From NCBI GenBank assembly GCA_019155205.2, contig JAHNZQ020000016.1, positions 2,375,952-2,402,892 on the forward strand: a DNA stretch of 26,941 nt, written 5' to 3'. The DNA comes from Gracilaria vermiculophylla (lineage: Eukaryota; Rhodophyta; Florideophyceae; Gracilariales; Gracilariaceae). Below are positions 19,770 through 26,941 of the stretch, piece by piece. The position numbers and the translations under genes were made by a program. Position 1 is the stretch's first letter. Each line of letters starts with the position of its first letter. Below the pieces are notes generated by a model. The model was given only the letters and a program-made list of their open reading frames with translations, had not been told where the DNA came from and searched no databases.

Positions 19770-20200
19770 TAGAAAATGTTAAGGGGATGCAAAGGAAGTT
19801 TGCCAGCTCTGGCTCAGATTTACTTGGAGGGGCCTTGACCTCAACTGATATAGTAGTTTAGTCGCTCAAACTCGGTCTAAGCAGAAATTTCACTTCAATG
19901 CAGAAACAAGAAATACTACAAGTCAAATTCTCACATGATATAGATGTGCTGGCCACAATTCAATAATGCTTACAGAAGAATGGCACAAAAAAGACATGAC
20001 AGTTACGTGAAATTACAAGAGCATGACAGTGAATAAATTCACGAGCCCTGCGTGTCAGTATACTCCATCTCTATGCGCCAGCATCCTCCATATCATTTTA
20101 GTCCACGTATGCACTCAGCCAGCAATACAGTCTTCCAGCAATGCATGTAGCCAGCAATGTATTCCACTAGCATCACTGCTACCCAATAAGGAGCATTTGT
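19770..20200 (-). repeat. LTR-like sequence A (copia 5' end)
   Basis: Reverse-complemented, this segment aligns with 24400-24745. Shared blocks include GTAAGCATTATTGAATTGTG, CTCCAAGTAAATC and GCCAGAGCTGGC. A weakened TATA (ACTATATCAG) sits where the other copy has ACTATATAAG. I infer a U3/R-type promoter region of the copia family. Confidence 0.65.
20119..20166. repeat. Three 16-bp tandem repeats in LTR-like sequence A
   Basis: CCAGCAAT recurs at 20119, 20135 and 20151, exactly 16 bp apart, with variable 8-bp tails. The related sequence at 24400-24745 has only one ATTGCTG (24420-24426), so the array is an expansion or a retained enhancer-like array in this copy. Confidence 0.6.
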
Positions 20201-20297
20201 TTCTCAGTGATAGCAAAGGCAATTTCACTAACGATGACCGCCTCTGTAAGGGAGTGAAAAGCATCCGTTTAAGGGGATGTAAAGAATTCCAGTCTGG

Positions 20298-21052
20298 TTA
20301 GCTGACCCTTCCGTAGCAGCGTGCGTTTAGAGAAGCAGCAGTATCTGAGAAACTCGGGATCAACCTGCAGTAGACGTTGACGACCCCCAGGAAGTAGCGT
20401 ACTTCTGTCTGCGTTCTGTGTTCCTTTTCCTTGGCCAGGGATCTAACACGAGCTTTCTCGACCGATAACCGTCCAGGAAGGATTATGTACCTCTGAAACA
20501 TGACTTTATCTGGGAAAAACGCACACGCCCTCAGCTTGAGGGTCACCCTTGCATCGCGTAAACCGGGTATGACCTTCCTGACATGGGTGACGTGGTCATG
20601 ACCTCCTTCATATGGGTAAGGTGGTCGGCCAGATTATCTGAGAAGACGACGATGTCACCCAGATTCAAGAGACGCGTCAACCACTTGAAGCGGCTCATCA
20701 GGATTTTGATGGTACGTTGGAATGTAGCGAGGGCATTGGCGAGCTCAAAAGGCATCTGATTGAAGCAGAAGAAGCCATAATGGCAAATGAAAGTGGTCTT
20801 TCCGCCGTCTCCATCCCGAACAGGGACTTTCCGGCAGCCCAAAATCGCACCTAATGGCGTAATTATCTTGGAAATCCCAAGGGAGTCCATACAAGTTTCC
20901 ATACGAGGAATGAGGTACGCATTTCGTACTGTCACGGCATTGAGACGGCTATAATTGACCCAGAAACGCCAAGTTCCATCAGCCTTCAGAGCCAGTGCCA
21001 CTGGGGATGCCCATGGCGACTGAGAAGGCTCGGTCACACCTGCGCGTAGCAT
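20298..21052 (-). pseudogene. Ty3/gypsy reverse transcriptase
   Basis: The frame 21052-20543 starts MLRAGVTEPSQSPWASPVAL (template grip) and continues with WRFWVNYSRLNAVT, FICHYGFFCFNQMPFELANA and FQRTIKILMSRFKW. Then a second frame, 20546-20298, gives the thumb: LKLRACAFFPDKVMF, TEVRYFLGVVNVYCRLIPSF. Both catalytic sites are lost: motif A reads ITPLGAIL where the family has S/T-x-L-D-A, and the Y-x-D-D box reads NLGD. Downstream, LTRLEFFTS and DAFHSLTEAVIVSE of the connection continue to about 20215. It can no longer copy RNA. Confidence 0.9.
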
Positions 21053-21151
21053 CTTATCTACATGGAACTGTTTCTCCTCTCAGGCCTATAGTGAGACCCT
21101 GCAATGGTGCTGTGCCACCGGCGTTGTGTGCGGCTGCAGATTAACACGGTG

Positions 21152-21586
21152 TTACGTTGCAGTAATTTCTCCAAGGGAGCCGTCCCAAATCATGGTGAAA
21201 TCCTGCAGCATAGTTCGGAGGCGCTTGGGGTGTGACTCTGGAATGCGTCCAAGTTCGAGATCCTTGAGTGCCATTTGAGGTTTCGCCGCGTCAAAACCTG
21301 TCGGCATGCGCCCTTCTCTCCCATTAATCTCTTTCTTGCCCTCTTCAGGCGCATTTTCACACTCGTGAATATAGGATAAAATCTCCTCTTCCGGAAACTG
21401 GGCTCCTATTTCTTTCTGGGCGCTGCCATTGGTTACCATTCCGAGTACATTCGCCATGATCATCTTGGTTGGGACAAGTACAAGTGGGTGTGACGTGACT
21501 GAGCCAATGACTTGGTTCTTCACCAGGTACTGGGAAGTGTTACCGAGGATGGCAACCAGGGTGTGGAAAGAAATATCCAGTATCAC
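21152..21586 (-). pseudogene. Gypsy pol segment between protease and reverse transcriptase
   Basis: Open frame of 144 residues without zinc or catalytic motifs. It contains GNTSQYLVKNQVIGSVTSHP, followed by MLQDFTMIWDGSLGEITAT, the segment that precedes the reverse transcriptase fingers in chromovirus pol. The reading breaks between here and 21052, where expected linker residues fall in other frames. Confidence 0.7.
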
Positions 21587-21726
21587 CTGCGCAATACCGT
21601 TTGCAACGGCTAATCAATGCTTCTCGTACGACGAGGAAAAGGGTTGTAAAGCACGCATACTGTGATGACAGGAGTTCATATCCACCATGACTTGGGTTCC
21701 TGTCAGGTTCCGGATCGAAGAAGCTA

Positions 21727-22047
21727 CTAGGAGCTTTGTTGATCCCAACGCGGTGGGGGGAGTATCCTGGGAAGCAGGGAGCTACACCCGTTTCTGAAAG
21801 GCATTGTTCGAGGGACGACAAATGACCGGAACGGAGAATCCATCTTCCTATTCGACAGCCTTTGGCGGGGCCGGATGGCATCGATAAAGCGATCGCTATA
21901 GTAATGTCTCAGCATCAATGGAACTGCCAGCGATTGGCGTACCACAAAGTCGAGTTTCACCATCAATCTTCCAAGACATACGACTAAGTTGATGATTCGC
22001 ACCGTTTTCAACGGGTGTTTGTTGGCATCCGCGATGTCAAGTGGCAT
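21727..22047 (-). pseudogene. Gypsy aspartic protease C-terminal part
   Basis: The minus frame 22047-21727 has DANKHPLKTVRIINLVVCLG, LDFVVRQSLAVPLMLR and DRFIDAIRPRQRL, matching the flap and C-terminal strands of a retroelement protease (where the family usually has PLILGxD). I do not see an intact DSGA/DTGA active site upstream. Sequence from 22048 to 22662 contains further frame-broken gag-pro sequence. Confidence 0.6.
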
Positions 22048-22662
22048 GCTCTAACGGATTCGAGACCGCAATTTCAAAACAAAAATTTGGGGCCTACATT
22101 GGTATAAAGCGGCGTAAGATACAGTACTGTAAGCTGAGGGTTTGTGCCAAGGTCGGCGTGGAACTTATAATTTCGCTTGGCCATCACCAAGACTCTGTCC
22201 GGGAACCGATGATGTTTCATTTATGGCCGTGGTCGACGAAGAATAGAGAAGCCTTCCGATTCCGCGTCTGCGGCGTCCTTCTTTGCAATGATTTTCTCCG
22301 GAGAGTGAGGCTGCGGCGACTCGGATATCTCACATCTCGGCCATGTGGACGCCTCTCCTGGAGAGAAGACTCCTGTGGTTATTTTTCCTGATTAAAGACG
22401 TCCTGAGGGATCCGTTTAGTTTCCTCTGTAACACGGGCCTGGCCATTTTGGCTACGCGGACACGCTGAAGCGGAGTTTATTTTGCCTCTTTTCCATAAAG
22501 GCCGTTTCGGTCTCACCGGGTCATGCTGCATGAGCGGACTTGGCGGGACTTTGCTGAAATGCGACTGGGCACGGAGATGGGACCTGGGACCGACACCTTT
22601 TTTTCCCGAGTGAAGGCGTCGTCGTTGGCTGAGATCGATGGCAGCTCTACGATCGAGAGGAG
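22048..22662 (-). pseudogene. Gypsy gag-protease junction, frame-broken
   Basis: The minus strand has an open frame at 22379-22666 with basic, Pro/Arg/Lys-rich sequence directly after the knuckle, and around 22100-22230 a stretch containing RVLVMAKRNYKFHADLG. No catalytic motif is recognised. Confidence 0.4.
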
Positions 22663-22704
22663 ACACTGCGAAGAGGTGTGACCGTGCGCATAGCTCAAAT
22701 TGCA
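22663..22704 (-). pseudogene. Gag zinc knuckle, second Cys lost
   Basis: CNLSYAHGHTSSQC fits C-x2-C-x4-H-x4-C exactly except that the second Cys is Ser (AGC, one base from TGC). It sits just upstream of protease sequence in the minus direction, as in gypsy gag-pol. Confidence 0.65.
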
Positions 22705-24176
22705 GATCAACCCTACCGCGCCATGCGGGGCAATATACCGAGCCTCGGGATCCCGTCCCAGAGTGCTGGAATTCGATCAGACTGAACGCTGGTTACGGAA
22801 ATGACCGTTTTGATGCCGAACACGAAGGGCCGAAAATCGTCCGTTACCAGCCTAAATTGCTACATCATCTCGCGCGGTCTTGCACGTCCTCCTTATCGTA
22901 GAATGGACCTCTGAAATAGGAACCAACTGTGGTACTGTCAGCCCTTCTTTCGAGTTGGTAGAGCACAACGTCCGTTAGGAGTTTTCGCTGACTCTAAAGG
23001 CACAAGTTCCTTAAGGTGGTCTCCGGTATTCACTGTCGCGAGCCAGGGGAATTCTGAAAGGGTATCCGCAAACACCAAGCGGAAGGGGAGGTTCACTGGG
23101 CAAACAGTTCTCCTACAGGCCCAGCTATGAGGCGATCTGGGGATCGGCGGCTAAGGAACCGTTGGATGACCAATGACAGTCTCCATCCGGAAATGCAAAT
23201 GAAGTCTCAAGGGTGCTTTGTTTACTTCCCCAGAAGTGGAGCTCGACCGGCAGATTAGGTATCAAGCCTGGAGACCGCCTCGGCAGGTCTCACTTCTTTA
23301 CTAATTACCCACACAAGTTATCTAAAATAAATATAACTTCTACCGTCCCCAAGGGATACTGTAGCCCTCGCGGGCCGAATTATGCACCATGTGGCGCAAT
23401 TAATAAAATAAGAGCCCTTCTTAGGAATACCACTCCATAAAGCCGCACCACCATATATCCTTAGGAGCCACTGTACTAGATACCCCCTTTCCTAAATTGA
23501 ATTAGGTTCTCGAGTTGCATCTTTCAGTAGTTCGATCCCTGGGTGCCTTCTATCCGTGTTCAAGCAAGCGCGGCGTCCGGCGAAGTAACAAATTCTCTCT
23601 TTCAGGCGTTCCTTCATACTTCCATACTCCTGTGCGGCGTACCACCGCGGGCTTTTGTTTTGTCCCTTGCAGTGTTTGCAGGCGTTGGCCCTATTTGACC
23701 CGGCCTAGTCTTTTCCTTCTTGGCGTAACCCGTCGGTGCTGCTGCGCCAGTCGGCGGCGTGAGATTCCGCACAACTCAAGCCTCTCGTGTGTGGCACAGG
23801 CGTCTGACCTCCGCGGCCGGAGTGTGGGTCAGTACGGACTGTGTGCTGACTCCTGCAAGTCACTCGACTCTCCAATTCCTTCACAGATTCCCCTTTGCGG
23901 AACACTCGGTTCATCGCTTTCGCTTGTTCCGTCTCCGTGAAGGCGCCTCTTTTAATAATATTCCCATCTGCAGTTCCGTCGGTCACCACTGGATATGAAC
24001 TTGCTCCCAACCACGGTGCTCCATACCTCGCCTGCCTCTGGTCGTCCGTCTTCTCCGCGGAATACACGATGACGCCTCGACGCGGCTCCCTCTCCGGTCG
24101 GGCGTATAACCACGGTCTGCCCCCTGAGTGGCGTCAGATCACTCTCCTCGAGTGTTACGACACGTTCGGTCTCCAC
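22705..24176 (-). pseudogene. Gypsy gag, decayed
   Basis: Coding-like minus frames run in series: 24176-23952 (starts METERVVTLEESDLTPLRG), 24067-23705 (KRGAFTETEQAKAMNRVFRK), a stretch around 23700-23520 (MKERLKERICYFAGRR), then 23156-22938 (VNLPFRLVFADTLSEFPWLA) and FRPFVFGIKTVISVTSVQSD near 22830. I cannot align these to a named gag family. The assignment rests on position before the knuckle and protease. The plus strand also has open frames here. Confidence 0.4.
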
Positions 24177-24399
24177 CCATCCAGTTACCTACATCTTCGG
24201 TGTTGGATGAAGTGCCTGTGCTGTCATTGACAACTAAATGTTCCGGGGACCATGGGCTGCGTTGAATGTTGACTCTGTCTATTACACGTGTGCAGGTGTG
24301 CTACTCGGCACGTTGTTCCCTACCATATCGTTTCCAGGTGTACACATTGCAAACTCAGCTTAATGTACACCGGATATGGTTTAGTGTAATGTGCCTCGT
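24177..24399. other. Boundary between the gypsy gag remnant and LTR-like sequence B
   Basis: No gene is seen. Part of this may belong to the upstream portion of LTR-like sequence B, because its left edge is not defined. Confidence 0.35.
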
Positions 24400-24745
24400 C
24401 ATGGTAACTATACACACACATTGCTGTATGGACACGAGTGGTGGCGGAATACAGAGAGTGTAAGGTGGATGAGTGAATTTGTGCATTGTCATGGTCTCGT
24501 GAGTGTACGGAACTGTCATGCCTTGTTGTGCCTTGCTGTTGTAAGCATTATTGAATTGTGGCTAGTACATTTATGTCATGTCACAATATGATTGGTAGTA
24601 TTGAGTGTCTCGCCTTTGTAGTGTAATTTCTGATGCAACCTAGTCGGTGCGACTGAACCACTATATAAGTCGTGGTCGAGGCACCTCCAAGTAAATCCAA
24701 GCCAGAGCTGGCGAACATTCTTAATATCCCTCCAACTTTCCCTTG
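24400..24745 (+). repeat. LTR-like sequence B, inverted relative of the copia 5' end
   Basis: It aligns with the reverse complement of 19770-20200 over about 330 bp, including GTAAGCATTATTGAATTGTG and GCCAGAGCTGGC. It carries a consensus TATA box (TATATAAG, 24662-24669) on the + strand, followed about 100 bp later by the ATG of the gag-like region. The termini and a second LTR were not found. Confidence 0.65.
24662..24669 (+). promoter_or_regulatory. TATA box in LTR-like sequence B
   Basis: TATATAAG is conserved in position (as TATATCAG) in the inverted copy, which supports a promoter role. Confidence 0.5.
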
Positions 24746-24769
24746 CCTCTCTGACCTCCAATATTCGGA

Positions 24770-26651
24770 ATGTATTCTCCGACTCTGGCGCCTAAGTCTC
24801 CATCCAATCCTGAGGTGTATCACACCTCGATCGGTGCATCAATCCGCCCAGGAGAGCAATTTCAACATCGTGCCACGCGCGTCCTCGTTCCGTTTTATGA
24901 CGGGTGCCTCCGTCTCCCGTGCCCAGTGGAGGACGACATCCACCATTTCGGAACGTATCTCCAGGCGATGCGATTCCGCGCTTTACCGGAGGTTGCTTGA
25001 AACTACCATACGCAGCACCGAGTGGAAGCCTATCTCTCTCACTGGCTCCACACTCCGGTGCACGGGGAGGACGCTCCATCAACAGTGGAACACTGCGATA
25101 CTCCTTATCTAAGGTGCGCCAAGAAACAGGAGGTCCAAGTGCGACTCCAGGTACCCCTTCACAAGGAGAGCTCACACCAAAAGGCGGGGCGACCCGTAAG
25201 CATCGCCGGTAGACGCTCGGCTCTCATGGTACTGCCCCTCGATCCAACATACGATCGCCTCTACTGACTCAACCGAAATCATTGGGGACGCACCTTGCAG
25301 ATGAGACCCGAGTACGTACCGCCTTTGGGTACTTCTATGGTTGGAATAGCACGGAATTCTAAGATGTGCCTTCCGGGCAACGCCTCAAGTAACCCTCAAG
25401 GTGAACGACTCTTGGAGGGACCACTGGGTAGCCCAGCACCTTGGCGTGGCGACACCCATCACCTTTGCGTACCACACCTCAGAGGGTCTAGATCTCCATG
25501 ACTCCCTAGGGGGTTTCGTCGTGTTGATCGCCTCGATAGAGTTCGCGGTTGGCACCTTGATAGCGTATCTCAAAGCAGCGCACGAAGGCGTCACTTCCTA
25601 TTCTCGGTTTTGCGACGGTTGCCTTTACTGGGACTCTTTGTATCAGCCGACCACCGGACGTTTGCTTTACTTTTCTGCATCGACTATCCGGGTTTTGCGC
25701 TCCTTTTTCATTCAAAATTTGATCAAGTGCAATGCGAAAAGCGAATCCGAGGCGTAGAAGCTGCTGGAGTACAACCTGCAGGTGGCGTGGAACGATACGC
25801 CGGGATTCCTTTGGTACGACTACGGCGAAGATAAGTTCCACCTCATCGTGAGGAGTCCCAATGGTAACTATGACGGGCGAGCCTACCAAGCCTTTTCCCG
25901 CCTTGCGCCTTCTCGGGTCCCTCAGGTGCCACGGCTCCGAGTACCCGACTGTGACCCCATGATGGGGAGCCTGGCGAATCATATGCCCCGTCGGTTACCG
26001 GCTACGTCCCAGAATATGGGTCCGCCTCTTGAGATTATAACGCCGCGGCCCGTCGCAATGCCGGATGCTCCCGTAGTGGTAGCCGCCGTGTCCCATATGG
26101 AAGAGGACGAGGCTACTCCTGTCCCGGTAGCTTCGGCTCCGAAGGTGCAACCTCGACTGCGGAGCGTCCCTGCGTCTGTTCTTCAGCCTCGCCTGCGGAG
26201 CGTTCCAGTTCCCGTACCGCCGTCACCTCCGGTGTCACCAACCCCGTCCCTGGCTCTGCCGACCTCCAGTGCGGAGCCTGCAGACTCCCGTCCGGAAGCC
26301 CCTGTCCCAGCTGGTCCATCGTCCGCGGATCCTTCCGTCGCGGTTGCTGCTCTGTCCATGGAGGTAGCCGCATTGGATGCACCGTCGGGCGAACTATCCT
26401 CTGCGGCCTTAGGGGCTGCCTTCCGGGAGTTGATGCAGGCGTGCCTGGTGATGGGCCGTCCTGCCCAGGCTTCTCCTGTAGAATCTCTGCGCGAAGCGCA
26501 TGCCCGGATCTTAGAATTCAACAATGCATTGGCGGACCGGACCTCGATGGCAGCCATCAAGGAAAGCCTGTTGGATTTTTTCGAGAGCCAAGCGCTCATA
26601 GCAAAAGCTCGCCTCCAAGCGGAGTATACGGCGTGGTGTGGTGACCTGTAG
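24770..26651 (+). pseudogene. Gag-like open region downstream of LTR-like sequence B
   Basis: An ATG at 24770 opens 76 residues (MYSPTLAPKSPSN, FQHRATRVLVPFYDG). Frame changes follow to about 25400, then one frame runs from 25401 to 26651 with a single TAG at 25755-25757. The last 289 residues hold WNDTPGFLWYDYGEDKFHL, a long Pro/Ala/Ser-rich linker with a near repeat (QPRLRSVP twice), and a helical C-terminus (FRELMQACLVMG, AIKESLLDFFESQ). The order globular, Pro-rich linker, helical tail and the position after a TATA-bearing repeat suggest a retroelement gag, but there is no zinc knuckle and no pol. A host gene is an alternative. Confidence 0.4.
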
Positions 26652-26817
26652 GTGAAAGATCCTTGGCGATGGGAGTTAGTTTCTGGTAGCGGTGGATTAA
26701 AAGATCCTTAAGTTGGAGCAGAAGCTCCAGGAACGGTAGTTGCAATACGAATGGGCTGTGCCCGCGCGCTCAAATACACGAAGTGCCGACACGAGAGCGT
26801 GCGAAAAGCGAGCAATG
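26652..26817. other. Short spacer before the second LTR copy
   Basis: No coding or structural signal is seen. CAATG (26813-26817) directly precedes the LTR and would be its target duplication if a matching CAATG follows beyond the window. Confidence 0.4.
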
Positions 26818-26941
26818 TGAAGTGCAACGCCCTTCTGGGGGATTTCTCACGACTTAGTCGGTACTTGCCCTCCGAAGAGGTATGGTTACTTTATGATGAT
26901 TAGCGCAGCGGTTGGCCGCTGAGGTGCACGCCGGACTGCCG
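26818..26941 (+). repeat. Second copy of the solo-LTR family, truncated by the window
   Basis: It starts TGAAGTGCAACGCCC and matches 6608-6731 with about five substitutions over roughly 120 bp, in the same orientation. Only the first 124 bp are visible, so it may be a solo LTR or the LTR of a full element. Confidence 0.9.

Larger units (their letters stand above)
16540..20215 (-). mobile_element. 5' part of a Ty1/copia element inserted in gypsy pol
   Basis: On the minus strand: LTR-like sequence with a degenerate TATA (20185 to about 19770), a non-coding leader, gag from ATG 18532, zinc knuckle (17858-17899), protease motif (17661-17696), integrase zinc region and core (about 17300 to 16574). 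It stops near the conserved KLPKSFWVKELN block. Copia reverse transcriptase, RNase H and 3' LTR are absent, and gypsy RNase H follows within about 40 bp. The boundaries are approximate. The order protease-integrase before reverse transcriptase is diagnostic of copia. Confidence 0.75.
13546..24176 (-). mobile_element. Decayed Ty3/gypsy chromovirus, interrupted by a copia fragment
   Basis: Reading down the minus strand, the order is gag-like sequence (about 24176 to 22665), zinc knuckle (22663-22704), protease (about 22047-21727), spacer, reverse transcriptase (about 21100-20300), then, beyond a copia fragment at about 16540-20215, RNase H, integrase, GPY/F module and chromodomain (13546-13713). 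This is the gene order of Ty3/gypsy chromoviruses. Without the insert the coding span is about 7 kb. No LTR of this element was identified at either end; the 5' side abuts an unrelated LTR-like sequence at about 24400. Many stops and frameshifts show it is dead. Treating the two halves as one element is an inference from the complementary domain content. Confidence 0.75.

Noticed and set aside
20119..20166. CRISPR-like or satellite array
   Set aside because: Only three 8-bp units with 8-bp spacing, in a eukaryotic LTR-like sequence; better read as a promoter-region repeat.
22940..23010. tRNA-like segment (GTTGGTAGAGCA resembles a D-arm)
   Set aside because: No matching acceptor stem, anticodon arm or T-arm could be folded around it.

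Overview
The window is eukaryotic nuclear DNA. It shows spliceosomal introns, a PWWP protein, a bZIP-like factor, an Mpv17/PMP22 membrane protein, and both Ty1/copia and Ty3/gypsy retroelements. Compact, intron-poor genes beside a retroelement-dense block would fit a red alga such as a Chondrus-like florideophyte, but that assignment is an inference and was not checked.

Layout. Positions 1-5479 hold a gene island. A 3'-complete PWWP-domain gene (+) runs convergently with a bZIP-like gene (-). The bZIP-like gene is divergent from an Mpv17/PMP22 gene (+) with two short introns. Positions 5480-11720 hold a three-level nest of transposons flanked by AT-rich DNA. A Tc1-like element (-, 6086-9410) is split by a second Tc1-like element (+, 6577-8616), and that one is split by a 755-bp solo LTR (6608-7362). 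Every level has its target-site duplication, and removing the inserts gives 1283 and 1280 bp for the two Tc1 copies. Positions 11721-13394 are a decayed coding region of unknown identity on the + strand with one good candidate intron.

Positions 13546-24176 hold a decayed Ty3/gypsy chromovirus on the - strand, in the order gag and zinc knuckle, protease, reverse transcriptase, RNase H, integrase, GPY/F module, chromodomain. A 5' portion of a Ty1/copia element (LTR-like sequence, gag, zinc knuckle, protease motif, integrase), also on the - strand, interrupts it inside RNase H between about 16540 and 20215. Positions 24400-26651 hold an inverted relative of the copia LTR-like sequence, with a good TATA box, followed by a gag-like open region. 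At 26818 a second copy of the solo-LTR family starts and runs off the window.

None of the mobile elements looks autonomous. Catalytic residues are lost in the gypsy reverse transcriptase (both aspartate motifs) and RNase H, and in the copia protease and integrase; both zinc knuckles are damaged. The gypsy integrase reading frame, by contrast, is uninterrupted and keeps its D-D-E residues. I found no evidence for a new defence system or novel pathway. The notable content is the precisely readable insertion history, the chromodomain found across frames, and a few coding-like stretches that I could not identify.
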